NCBI GenBank assembly: GCA_002405835.1
Contig: DHMO01000043.1
Location: forward strand, 3,839 to 67,838
Direction of reading: 5' to 3'
Length of the DNA stretch: 64,000 nucleotides
From: Lentisphaeria bacterium UBA4640
GTDB taxonomy: Bacteria > Verrucomicrobiota > Lentisphaeria > Victivallales > UBA1829
How positions within the stretch are numbered: position 1 is the stretch's first letter; each line of letters opens with the position of its first letter. Shown here in pieces: positions 44,238-52,672 of this stretch. A program made the position numbers and the translations under genes. The notes beneath the pieces were generated by a model. It did not search any database and was not told where the DNA came from. It saw only the letters and a list, made by a program, of their open reading frames with translations.

Positions 44238-44882
44238 ATGCAGACAACAGAAATTATCCTGCTCCGTCACGGAGAAACCATTGCCAATGCCAACGGCACC
44301 GTGCAGGGACAGCTCGACGTCGAACTGAATGCAACTGGCGTCCGGCAGGCGGAGCGTCTCGCGGAACGTCTGCGCGACGTCCGCCTCGACGCCATCTATG
44401 CGAGCGACCTTTCCCGTGCCATGCACACCGCCCGAATCGTAGCCGAACCGCACAAGCTCGACGTCGTTCCGTCTCCGGAGTTCCGCGAGTGGCACTTAGG
44501 CGCATGGCAGGGACGCCGGATTGCGGACATTCTGACTCTTTTCCCCGGCGAATTTGAGGGATTTGTTCATGATTCTCTGACTGCGGTCATCACCGGCGGC
44601 GAACCCCGGTCCGCATTTCAGCGCCGCGTTTCCGATGCAATCGACCTGCTGGTCGCCCGTCATTCCGGCGGACGGATCGCAATCGTCTCGCACGGCGGCG
44701 CATTAGGCATGATCCTCAAGCACATTCTGAATGCGGAGACCGTCTCCTTCTCCCGCCGCCCGAAAACGAGCAACGCCGCCTATTCCAAAGTGATTCATTT
44801 TGAAGACGGCACGTGGCAGCTGCTCACCTGGAACGACACTTCGCACCTCGACGGACTCGGCTCCGAACTCGGCAAGTGGTGA
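44238..44882 (+). CDS. Histidine phosphatase family protein (phosphoglycerate mutase-like)
   Basis: 214 residues. Phosphohistidine motif LLRHGETIANANG, second Arg in YASDLSRAMHTA, Glu in REWHLGAWQGR and the distal His in AIVSHGGALGMIL. Relatives include CobC/alpha-ribazole phosphatase, GpmB-type and broad-specificity phosphatases; the sequence does not decide between them. Twelve bases after the ackA terminator, so its transcription depends on readthrough or an unseen promoter. Confidence 0.92.
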   Translation: MQTTEIILLRHGETIANANGTVQGQLDVELNATGVRQAERLAERLRDVRLDAIYASDLSRAMHTARIVAEPHKLDVVPSPEFREWHLGAWQGRRIADILTLFPGEFEGFVHDSLTAVITGGEPRSAFQRRVSDAIDLLVARHSGGRIAIVSHGGALGMILKHILNAETVSFSRRPKTSNAAYSKVIHFEDGTWQLLTWNDTSHLDGLGSELGKW

Positions 44883-44947
44883 TTTTGAGCTTCCTGAGCC
44901 TCCTCTGAAGTTTACGCTAAAATACGGAAAACAAACTCTCCCGAAAT

Positions 44948-44994
44948 TAAAAAACAAAACCGCCGTTCCATTTCTTTGCAGACTGGAACGGCGG
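44948..44994 (-). terminator. Terminator after the pseudopilin pair
   Basis: Ten-bp perfect stem CCGCCGTTCC (44960-44969) / GGAACGGCGG (44985-44994); on the minus strand it is followed by TTTTGTTTTTT. It lies 25 bases past the stop of the 45019 gene. Confidence 0.9.
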
Positions 44995-45018
44995 AAGAAC
45001 TATTAAAAGAAACTACTT

Positions 45019-45747
45019 TTATTCAGCAGTCTCTTCAGCAAAATTCGAAAACTTTACCATCTTCCCTTCTTTTGTCTCTTCGTCAATGAAGTAGGTGTAC
45101 TTTTCTTCCATCACTTTCTTTGCTTTCTCACGATCCAAAGTATCAACACGGCCATCCAGCATCAAAGTGTTTACTCTGTTGCTATGACGCAATGCAACAA
45201 CCCCCTTGCCTTTTTCATAAGAGCTTTGTTTCTGCCCAATAGAATAAGCCTCTTTTCTAGAAGAATTCATCGGAGCACCTTTATAAATGATCGAGTCAGC
45301 CGCTAAAAACGACTTTGTTGGATCCATATCCAAGCGAGAGCGCATGAAAATTTTAGCATTGAACGACGTTGCTTTTCCGCCATCAAGATCAGCATCTCCA
45401 ACAGGCACACCATAGCCTTCAGCTCCATTCGGATTTCCTCGTGTCAGAGGACAGTTTACAACCGTTTTTGCTGTGTTGTTTCTCATATCGTTGCGGAAGT
45501 ATTTTTTATCTTCCAACCCCCAAAACCATGGCTCATTGTTTGCTGTTTCCGCCGGAGGTAACAAATCTTCGCTATCATTCGCGTACAGCACAAATACAGC
45601 ACCGACCTGCTTCAAATTACTGGAACATGCCGTTGCCATTGCACTCGCCCGAGCCTTGTTCAAAGCCGGCATTGTGAGACCTGCGAGGATGGCAATGATG
45701 GAAATTACCACGAGGAGCTCTGTAAGGGTGAAATTCTGTTTCTTCAT
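45019..45747 (-). CDS. H-X9-DG pseudopilin (prepilin-type N-terminal domain)
   Basis: 242 residues. Very short leader MKKQN followed by FTLTELLVVISIIAILAGLTMPALNKARA, a class III prepilin helix with Glu at +5. The residue before the cleavage site is Asn, not Gly. The body has CSSNLKQVGAVFVLYANDSEDLLPP and near the end RHSNRVNTLMLDG, a perfect H-X9-DG motif. The gene is AT-richer than the flanking housekeeping genes. It is second in a pair with the pseudopilin at 45763 (15-base gap) and has a terminator after it. Confidence 0.9.
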   Translation of the reverse strand: MKKQNFTLTELLVVISIIAILAGLTMPALNKARASAMATACSSNLKQVGAVFVLYANDSEDLLPPAETANNEPWFWGLEDKKYFRNDMRNNTAKTVVNCPLTRGNPNGAEGYGVPVGDADLDGGKATSFNAKIFMRSRLDMDPTKSFLAADSIIYKGAPMNSSRKEAYSIGQKQSSYEKGKGVVALRHSNRVNTLMLDGRVDTLDREKAKKVMEEKYTYFIDEETKEGKMVKFSNFAEETAE

Positions 45748-45762
45748 TCTATCTTTCCTTTC

Positions 45763-46497
45763 TTATTTTTCTGGTCTTGATATGACACCATTCCATGAGG
45801 TTGCATACCGGAATGTACTCGTTCCTAAAGCAGGTTTAGAAGTTTTTGCATTTCCTTCTATTGTATAAACTGCAACAGGAGCCAACAGAGTCATCTTCAC
45901 ATCATCTTTGTTTGTGCCGTTTTCCTGGTACAAATAAAAACTGGAAGCTGTATCTCCGTTGGTTCTATAGATAATAGTATAAGGCTTCCCCCAAGGATCA
46001 AGAAACCCCTCAGTTTTCGGATCCAAAGACGTCCCCTTTTTCACATAGGAAGCAGGAGGATCTAAAAATGTTATTTTTTTCGTATTATTATGAAATTGTT
46101 CATTACCAGAACCAGCTTCAGTTTTCTTATTATCCTTGTTTGAGTACTGATAGCCAGTCAGCATAGAAAAGAAATTCTTATACCCTTGAGTCAAAGTCGT
46201 TGACTGTGTCGGATAAGCATTTTCTGTGGGAGAATAGAGGTTCTGAGCTGAACCAGAATCCCCTTCATCTTTAAGGTTCCCCGTTGGAGCTCCTGTCGAA
46301 GTCGGGTTCGGCATCTGCCCGTATTCGGATTCAAAGTTCTTGATGGCGAGCGCAATGGAATTGCATTCAGCGGCGGCTTTATTCAGCTTCGCAGTCGCGC
46401 GGGCGCTGTTGAGAACGGGAATCGCGAGACCGACCAAAATGGCGATGATTCCCACCACCATCAGGATTTCCACAAGAGTGTAGCATTTGATTTTCAT
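45763..46497 (-). CDS. GspG-like pseudopilin
   Basis: 244 residues from ATG 46497, which has AAGGAG ten bases upstream; the frame extends to 46524. Leader MKIKC, then YTLVEILMVVGIIAILVGLAIPVLNSARA. The residue before the cleavage site is Cys and the mature residue is Tyr, both unusual. The following helix and FESEYGQMPN loop match major type II secretion pseudopilins of the GspG class (AIKNFESEYGQMP; FLDPWGKPYTIIYR is the typical DPWGxPY segment). No other type II secretion gene is nearby. First gene of the pair with 45019. Confidence 0.9.
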   Translation of the reverse strand: MKIKCYTLVEILMVVGIIAILVGLAIPVLNSARATAKLNKAAAECNSIALAIKNFESEYGQMPNPTSTGAPTGNLKDEGDSGSAQNLYSPTENAYPTQSTTLTQGYKNFFSMLTGYQYSNKDNKKTEAGSGNEQFHNNTKKITFLDPPASYVKKGTSLDPKTEGFLDPWGKPYTIIYRTNGDTASSFYLYQENGTNKDDVKMTLLAPVAVYTIEGNAKTSKPALGTSTFRYATSWNGVISRPEK

Positions 46498-46641
46498 ACG
46501 GGGAAAACTCCTTCTTTCTGTCAATTTTCCTTCTGAGCTGAATTATACAGCCAATCTCTCAATCTGTCAACCCCCGAAGCAGAAAAAATCGCAAAAAAAT
46601 TGCATGGTCGGAGAGCACAGAAAACTTTTTCCCCGCCGTCC

Positions 46642-46669
46642 TTGAAAAAGCAATATTGTGTATTATATT
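46642..46669 (+). promoter_or_regulatory. Promoter of the GNAT toxin-antitoxin pair
   Basis: TTGAAA (46642-46647), 16 bases, TATATT (46664-46669). Ribosome site AAGGAGG lies nine bases before the ATG at 46699. Confidence 0.65.
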
Positions 46670-46698
46670 TATATAGAGTAAAATAAGGAGGATTCATC

Positions 46699-46878
46699 AT
46701 GGCCATACCTATCGCCCCCACACCTTTTCTGACCGGGAAATCCGCCGAGCGTTTCGACCGCATCATGAAAGAAAATGAAAAAAAGCCCAAAGAGAAACTT
46801 GTCATGCCCCAAATCGACTGGGAGAAACTTCACCAGGCCCGCTTGGAAATCCTGAAGGAAAGAGGTCTCATTAAATGA
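46699..46878 (+). CDS. 59-residue probable antitoxin of the GNAT toxin
   Basis: Short gene with a very strong ribosome site (AAGGAGG). The protein begins MAIPIAPTPFLTGKSAERFD; the IxPTPxLxG...AERF pattern recurs in small proteins found directly upstream of GNAT-type toxins (recollection). It then continues as a charged helix (RIMKENEKKPKEK) and ends QIDWEKLHQARLEILKERG. The stop overlaps the start of the acetyltransferase gene (ATGA), which means coupled translation and equal dosage. No DNA-binding motif can be seen, so autoregulation would need the complex. Confidence 0.75.
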   Translation: MAIPIAPTPFLTGKSAERFDRIMKENEKKPKEKLVMPQIDWEKLHQARLEILKERGLIK

Positions 46879-47432
46879 ATTCGCGCAACCATTTTGAGTT
46901 TGACAAATGGACAATTGAAAAAGCATCCGAACTGCTGTCTCCGCAAAGCGTGGATTGCGGAGACAGTGATTTGAATGAATACTTTCATTCCCAATGCGCG
47001 CTGTTCCAAAAGGCTCTGATGACACAGAGTTATGTATTCTACGAAACTGCTGACCCTCTGCCCATTGTATGGGGCGCTGTCGATTTTTGCAATGACGCTC
47101 TTCCCAAAGAGGCGATTCCCGGAAGCTCCCGCCGGAAAATTCCGCATCTGAAGCGCGGTTTTGAAACGTTTCCAGCTGTAAAAATCACTCGTCTTGGAAT
47201 TCAGCGGAAACAGCAAAAATGCGGAATTGGAACAGCATTGCTCACCGTCATCAAACATTTTTTCCTGGAAGACAACCGTACCGGCTGCCGGTTCATCACA
47301 GTCGATGCGTACCGCGGAGCAGTCCCCTTCTATGAAAAGAACGGTTTCACCCGAACTCTCGCTCCAGAAGATGAAGATCCGGACGCCCCCACAATCTCTC
47401 TGTTTTTCGATCTCTCCCGAATCGAGCGCTGA
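46875..47432 (+). CDS. GNAT-family N-acetyltransferase, probable toxin
   Basis: 185 residues. The GNAT fold is indicated by the acetyl-CoA loop region AVKITRLGIQRKQQKCGIGTALL (Q/R-x-x-G-x-G/A type: QKCGIG) and by the C-terminal VDAYRGAVPFYEKNGF, shared with toxin-type acetyltransferases that acetylate aminoacyl-tRNAs. The start MNSRNHFEFDKWTIEKASELLSPQSVDCGDSDLNEYF matches the (C/F)G...DLDxF start of these proteins. Four-base overlap with the 59-residue gene upstream supports a type II pair. A lone metabolic acetyltransferase is the alternative. Confidence 0.8.
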   Translation: MNSRNHFEFDKWTIEKASELLSPQSVDCGDSDLNEYFHSQCALFQKALMTQSYVFYETADPLPIVWGAVDFCNDALPKEAIPGSSRRKIPHLKRGFETFPAVKITRLGIQRKQQKCGIGTALLTVIKHFFLEDNRTGCRFITVDAYRGAVPFYEKNGFTRTLAPEDEDPDAPTISLFFDLSRIER

Positions 47433-47498
47433 CCGTTCCGGGCACGGGCTCCCTTCAAATTATTTTGCAAAAAAATAACGATTCTTCATTTTTTCTTC

Positions 47499-47527
47499 TT
47501 GATTTTTAACGTTTCAGGGTTTATACT
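47499..47527 (+). promoter_or_regulatory. Promoter of the CE7 esterase gene
   Basis: TTGATT (47499-47504), 17 bases, TATACT (47522-47527), 60 bases before the ATG at 47587. Confidence 0.65.
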
Positions 47528-47586
47528 TAGCGGAAACCGGGATTTTGTGTTTCCCGCAACTTATCAACAGAACAAAAGGTCGAAGA

Positions 47587-49560
47587 ATGAAAGTTATGCA
47601 TCTTGCATTGTCGGCTCTGGCGATCGGCGCACTCCCCCTCGCGGCGGATGTTCCGGAACTGGAGAGCCTCGTGCCCGAAGCCAAAGGTTTCGAGCTCATC
47701 TACAAATTCAATCCGAAAACGTATCTCCAGAACGGATACGAAATCGACAACGCCGAAGGTCTCATCGGAAATCTCAAACGAATCGGCTATCTTGTCAAAC
47801 TCACCGACAAACAGGACAAACAGACCTGGGCTTATGCGGAAATGGATCCCTTCTCCCAGAACCTCTCTGCCGTCGGCGTGCCCACTGAAACATCCGGAAT
47901 CATTGCGGACTATGTCACAAATCTGACAGTCTCCTCCAATGTCCCCGGTGTTGAAACCGGAGCATTCGAAAAAGGGAACATCGAATTCTGGCAGGGCAAT
48001 TACGGCGCCAACAACAATAAGAATATCCCCGGCGCGAGCAACGGCAAGTACGATTTCGGCGACGGCACCAATGATAAGAGACCCGGTTACGGCTCCATGC
48101 AGGTTCACAACTACCTGAAAAAGCAGACCGTTTTCGCCTTCAACAATCACCGCAACGGCACCCCGGACCTCGGCATCGGCAACAACCCGAAGGGACACCC
48201 GGACTGGACCTTCACCGGCGCCTCCAGAAACTACAAAGACGCACAGATCTTTGTAGTCGGCAAATTCGAAAATCTCAAGAAGCTCCCCGTTGTCCGCGTC
48301 GATGCTTCCAAGATCAAATTCACGCCGAGACTGGACCGGGACAACCCCAACTACAAGCCAGGGGAACCGATGACCTTCACGTTCACCGTGGATTTCGGCA
48401 ATCAGCAGCTTCCCAAGAAACCCTATTCCTTAAAATGGAAACGCACCGGCGATGACGGCATCACCAAATCCGGCATCGAAGTTGTCACTCCGGGGAAGCC
48501 GATCACCGTCACCACAAGCTCCGACAAGCCCGGATTTGTCCGCATGGAAGCATGGCTGCTCGACCACAACGGTCGTCAGGTCACCATCTCCTATCCCCAT
48601 CCGTGGGAAAAAGGAAAATTCATCAAGCGCGCAAAATTTGACGGCGGTGCAGGCGTGGATATCTACTCCCTCAAGCAGGCGGTTCCCGAACCGGCGGATT
48701 TCGATGCGTTCTGGGCAAAACAGAAGGCGAGACTCAACGCCGTTCCGGTCAAGTACACCATGACGGAAGTTCCGTGCAAAACCAAAGGCGTGAAGCAGTA
48801 CGCAGTCTCCGTGGATTGTGCCGGTCCGCGCCCAGTCACCGGCTACCTCACCATTCCCGAAAACGCCAAAGACAAATCCCTGAAGGCGGAAGTCTGCTTC
48901 CACGGCTACGGAACCAGCATCCAGAGACCGTCCAACGCAACATGGTTCCCGAGAAACGCCATTCGATTCGACGTCAACGCTCACGGTTATGACCTCGGAA
49001 AGGATGATGCTTATTACAAGGATTTCTTTGAAAAAATCAAATCCAACGGCAAAATCTACGCGTTCGACCCGAAGCAGAACAGCGATCCGGAGACCGCTTA
49101 CTTCAACGGCATGGCGCTCCGCGTGATGCGCGCGCTCCAGTTCGTCAAATCCCTCCCGCAGTGGAACGGCAAGGAACTGAACGTCTCCGGCGGAAGCCAG
49201 GGCGGACTCCAGACCATCTGGGCGGCCGGACTCGACCCGCAGGTCACCTATGCGCAGCCCACGATTCCGTGGTGCGCCGACCTCGGCGCTCACAAAACCA
49301 TCAACCGTCTCAACGGCTGGCGTCCGGACTATGTTCCCGCGCTCGACTACTACGACATCGTCAACCATGCCAAGCGCATCCCGCTGACCTGCAACACCTA
49401 CATTGAGCGCGCAGGTCTCGGCGACTATGTCTGCCCTCCGAGCGGCGTGACCATCATCTACAACAACATCCGGGGTCCGAAAAAGATCAGATTCTGCCAG
49501 GGATCCGATCACGGCTTCTCCCTGAATTACTGGCAGTCCTTCACGGTCGAAGCCAAGTAA
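47587..49560 (+). CDS. Secreted CE7-family acetyl esterase (acetylxylan esterase type) with N-terminal accessory region
   Basis: 657 residues from ATG 47587 (AAAAGGTCGAAGA upstream), giving the signal peptide MKVMHLALSALAIGALPLAA. Residues about 20-250 are of unknown fold (NLKRIGYLVKLTDKQDKQTWAYAEMD), followed by a beta-sandwich linker and the CE7 catalytic domain from about 370. CE7 signature GGSQGG with Ser537, Asp613 in GLGDYVCPPSG and His642 in GSDHGFS form the triad; RPSNATWF corresponds to the usual RG(Q) region. Family members remove acetyl groups from xylan or antibiotics. Own promoter and terminator, so monocistronic. Confidence 0.9.
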   Translation: MKVMHLALSALAIGALPLAADVPELESLVPEAKGFELIYKFNPKTYLQNGYEIDNAEGLIGNLKRIGYLVKLTDKQDKQTWAYAEMDPFSQNLSAVGVPTETSGIIADYVTNLTVSSNVPGVETGAFEKGNIEFWQGNYGANNNKNIPGASNGKYDFGDGTNDKRPGYGSMQVHNYLKKQTVFAFNNHRNGTPDLGIGNNPKGHPDWTFTGASRNYKDAQIFVVGKFENLKKLPVVRVDASKIKFTPRLDRDNPNYKPGEPMTFTFTVDFGNQQLPKKPYSLKWKRTGDDGITKSGIEVVTPGKPITVTTSSDKPGFVRMEAWLLDHNGRQVTISYPHPWEKGKFIKRAKFDGGAGVDIYSLKQAVPEPADFDAFWAKQKARLNAVPVKYTMTEVPCKTKGVKQYAVSVDCAGPRPVTGYLTIPENAKDKSLKAEVCFHGYGTSIQRPSNATWFPRNAIRFDVNAHGYDLGKDDAYYKDFFEKIKSNGKIYAFDPKQNSDPETAYFNGMALRVMRALQFVKSLPQWNGKELNVSGGSQGGLQTIWAAGLDPQVTYAQPTIPWCADLGAHKTINRLNGWRPDYVPALDYYDIVNHAKRIPLTCNTYIERAGLGDYVCPPSGVTIIYNNIRGPKKIRFCQGSDHGFSLNYWQSFTVEAK

Positions 49561-49584
49561 AAAAACGGTTTTTTCTCCGTCCAG

Positions 49585-49609
49585 GCCGGGCGAAATGCCC
49601 GGCTTTTTT
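49585..49609 (+). terminator. Terminator after the CE7 esterase gene
   Basis: Seven-bp stem GCCGGGC (49585-49591) / GCCCGGC (49597-49603) followed by six Ts. Confidence 0.9.
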
Positions 49610-49629
49610 GTTTTTCCTCGTTTTCGCGA

Positions 49630-49658
49630 TTGAAAAAAATGTGTTTCCGGTGTATCTT
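49630..49658 (+). promoter_or_regulatory. Promoter of the purSL-yggL operon
   Basis: TTGAAA (49630-49635), 17 bases, TATCTT (49653-49658). The expected transcription start falls on the ATG at 49664, which supports the internal ATG 49697 as the true start. Confidence 0.55.
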
Positions 49659-49696
49659 ACCGGATGATTTTTACAACTGAACAAAAGGTGGTCAGA

Positions 49697-52660
49697 ATGG
49701 ATTACAGAATTGAAATCGCGGTCAAGCCCGAATGGCATGACGCCAGAGGCGAAGCCGCCCTCAAGAAAATCAACGATTTCCTTCACGGCAACGTTGAAAA
49801 AATCCGCACCCGGGACGTCTTCACCGTCTCAGCGGACATCACGAAGGAACAGGCGGAGAAGATCGCCGCCGAACTCGCCAATCCGGTTCTCCAGGATCAC
49901 CGCGTCGGAGAATCCGCACCCGGACAGCCCTTCGACTTCGACTGGATCGTCGCCGTCGGATTCCGCCCCGGCGTCACCGACAACGTCGGCCGCACCGCGC
50001 GTGAAGCGGTCGGCGACATCATCGGCCGCAAGCTCTCACGCTCCGAAGACGTCTACAGCTCCGTCGAATACATGTTCACCGCAAAGGATCTCACCCGCAA
50101 ACAGGTCGAAACCATCGCGCACGGAGTTCTCGCAAACCAGCTGATCGAATCCGTCAAAGTTCTCTCCCGCGACGAAGTGGCGAAGAACGGAATGCCGCTC
50201 AACAAGCCGGTCGTCAACGGAATCGGCGGCGGTGAAGTCCACCTCATCGACCTCAATGTCTCCGATGAAAAACTCATGGAAATCAGCCGTTCCAGAACGC
50301 TCGCGCTGACCCTTGAGGAGATGAAATCCATTCAGAATTATTTCCGCACAGCAAAGGACCGCGCGCAGTACGGACTCGGCGAACCGACCGACGTCGAGCT
50401 CGAAGTTCTCGCGCAGACCTGGTCTGAACACTGCAAACACAAAATCTTCAGCGCGGAAGTCGATTACACCGACAAGACCACCGGCGAACACGATCACTAC
50501 GTCTCCCTCTACAAAACCTTCGTCCAGAAGGGCACAAAGGAGATCGCCAAGAAAGTCGACTGGCTCGTCTCTGTCTTCACCGACAACGCGGGCGTGATCA
50601 AGTTCAACGACAAGCTCGACCTTGTCTACAAAGTTGAAACCCACAACAGCCCCTCCGCGCTCGATCCCTACGGCGGCGCAATGACCGGCATCGTCGGCGT
50701 CAACCGCGACCCGCTGGGAACCGGACAGGGCGCAGATCTTCTCGTCAACGTCTGGGGCTACTGTCTCGGCTCGCCGTTCACCGCCCCGAAAGATGTTCCC
50801 GAAGGTCTGCTCCACCCGCGCCGCCTCCGCGACGGCGTTCACAAGGGCGTGATCGACGGCGGCAACCAGAGCGGCATTCCCTACGGAATCGGCTGGGAAC
50901 GCTTCGACGAACGCTACATCGGCAAGCCGCTCGTCTACTGCGGAACCCTCGGAACCCTCCCGAAAATGGTCGGCAAAGTTCCGGGCTCCACGAAAACCAT
51001 CAAGCCGGGCGACCTCATTGTCATGACCGGCGGACGCATCGGCAAGGACGGCATCCACGGCGCGACCTTCTCCAGCGAAGAGCTGCACAAGGACAGCCCG
51101 GTGCAGGCGGTTCAGATCGGCGACCCGATCACCCAGAAGAAGATGTCCGACTTCATCTATGAAATCCGCGAACGCAACCTCTACCGTTTCGTCACAGACA
51201 ACGGCGCGGGCGGTCTCTCCTCCAGCGTCGGCGAAATGGCGGAAATCTCCAACGGCTGCCGCATGGACCTCGCAAAGGCCCCGCTGAAATACGCCGGACT
51301 CCGTCCGTGGGAAATCCTCGTTTCCGAAGCGCAGGAGCGCATGAGCTTCGCCGTTCCGCCGGAAAACATCGACGAATTCCTCGCCATGGCGAAAGCCCGC
51401 GACGTTGAGGCAACCGTTCTCGGAGAATTCACCGACGACGGCAAGTTCTGCATGACCTACGGCGATAAAGTCGTCGCCTGCCTCGATATCAGCTTCATGC
51501 ACGACGGACTTCCGCGCCTTCACCTCAAGGCAGTCTGGGAGCCGAAGCTCTTTGAAGAGCCCGATTTCGCAAGCCGTTCCGTCAAGGCCGATGTGCTCTC
51601 CATGCTCGGCCGCCTGAACATCTGCTCCGGCGAATACAAGGCGCGCCAGTACGACCACGAGGTCAAAGGTCTCAGCGTCATCAAGCCGTACACCGGCGTC
51701 AAACGCGACGTTGCTTCCGATGCGACCGTCTACATGGTTGAACCGCTCACGATGGAAGGCGTCGTCCTCTCCGCCGGCATCATGCCGCGCTACAGCGACA
51801 TCGACACTTACCACATGATGGCCTCCACCATGGATGTTGCAATCCGCCAGGCCGTTGCAGTCGGCGCCGATCCGAACCACCTTGCCGGACTTGACAACTT
51901 CTGCTGGCCCGACCCGGTCCAGAGCGAAAAGACTCCGGACGGCGAATACAAGCTCGCCCAGCTCGTCCGCGCCAACAAGGCGCTCTATGATTACGCGCTC
52001 GCCTTCACCGTTCCCTGCGTTTCCGGCAAGGACAGCATGAAGAACGACAGCACACGCGGCGGACGCAAGATCTCCATCCCGCCGACCGTTCTGTTCAGCG
52101 TCATGGGCAAGATCAATGATATCTCCAAAGCCGTCTCCATCGACGCCAAGCTCGCGGGCGACGCCGTCTGCGTCATCGGCGCGACCAAGCGCGAACTCGG
52201 CGGCAGCGAATACTTCGCCATGCTGGGCAAGATCGGCAACGACGTTCCGAAGGTGGATGCGGATATGGCGAACAAGACCTATGCGGCATACTACAAGGCG
52301 CTCAACTCCGGACTGTTCCACTCCGCGATCTCCCCGGCGATCGGCGGACTCGCCATCGCCGCCGCGCGCGCCACAATGGGCGGACGTCTCGGCATGACAA
52401 TCAACCTCGACGCCGTTCCGAAGACGGACAAGCTGAACGATCTGGAGACCCTGTTCTCCGAATCGAACAGCCGCTTCCTCATCACCTGCGCGAAGGGCGA
52501 TGTTGCAAAACTGAAAGAAATCTTTGCCGGAATTCCGTTCGCGGAAGTCGGCGAAACCAATACAAGCGGCAATCTGGAATTTGTTTCCGCCGCGGGCAAA
52601 GTCGACGTCCCGGTGGAAGAGATGGTCGCGAACTACAAAGCCACACTCGCCGGAGTGTAA
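49697..52660 (+). CDS. purSL: Phosphoribosylformylglycinamidine synthase PurS-PurS-PurL fusion (PurSL)
   Basis: 987 residues from ATG 49697 (AAAGGTGG upstream). Amidation of FGAR to FGAM in purine synthesis. Residues about 1-75 (MDYRIEIAVKPEWHDARGEAAL...) and about 82-165 (DWIVAVGFRPGVTDNVGRTAREAVGDI) each look like a PurS domain. From about 200 the PurL synthetase follows: TDVELEVLAQTWSEHCKHKIF, VETHNSPSALDPYGGAMTGIVG, NQSGIPYG, FVTDNGAGGLSSSVGEMA, and GKDSMKN. The glutamine amidotransferase domain PurQ is absent, so ammonia must come from a separate PurQ elsewhere. High-expression codon bias. YggL-type gene follows after 12 bases. Confidence 0.95.
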   Translation: MDYRIEIAVKPEWHDARGEAALKKINDFLHGNVEKIRTRDVFTVSADITKEQAEKIAAELANPVLQDHRVGESAPGQPFDFDWIVAVGFRPGVTDNVGRTAREAVGDIIGRKLSRSEDVYSSVEYMFTAKDLTRKQVETIAHGVLANQLIESVKVLSRDEVAKNGMPLNKPVVNGIGGGEVHLIDLNVSDEKLMEISRSRTLALTLEEMKSIQNYFRTAKDRAQYGLGEPTDVELEVLAQTWSEHCKHKIFSAEVDYTDKTTGEHDHYVSLYKTFVQKGTKEIAKKVDWLVSVFTDNAGVIKFNDKLDLVYKVETHNSPSALDPYGGAMTGIVGVNRDPLGTGQGADLLVNVWGYCLGSPFTAPKDVPEGLLHPRRLRDGVHKGVIDGGNQSGIPYGIGWERFDERYIGKPLVYCGTLGTLPKMVGKVPGSTKTIKPGDLIVMTGGRIGKDGIHGATFSSEELHKDSPVQAVQIGDPITQKKMSDFIYEIRERNLYRFVTDNGAGGLSSSVGEMAEISNGCRMDLAKAPLKYAGLRPWEILVSEAQERMSFAVPPENIDEFLAMAKARDVEATVLGEFTDDGKFCMTYGDKVVACLDISFMHDGLPRLHLKAVWEPKLFEEPDFASRSVKADVLSMLGRLNICSGEYKARQYDHEVKGLSVIKPYTGVKRDVASDATVYMVEPLTMEGVVLSAGIMPRYSDIDTYHMMASTMDVAIRQAVAVGADPNHLAGLDNFCWPDPVQSEKTPDGEYKLAQLVRANKALYDYALAFTVPCVSGKDSMKNDSTRGGRKISIPPTVLFSVMGKINDISKAVSIDAKLAGDAVCVIGATKRELGGSEYFAMLGKIGNDVPKVDADMANKTYAAYYKALNSGLFHSAISPAIGGLAIAAARATMGGRLGMTINLDAVPKTDKLNDLETLFSESNSRFLITCAKGDVAKLKEIFAGIPFAEVGETNTSGNLEFVSAAGKVDVPVEEMVANYKATLAGV

Positions 52661-52672
52661 GGAGAAAAACAG

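Noticed and set aside
46681..46698. The 46875 gene as a stand-alone acetyltransferase with its own leader
   Set aside because: The strong ribosome site and promoter lead into the 59-residue gene at 46699, which overlaps the acetyltransferase start.
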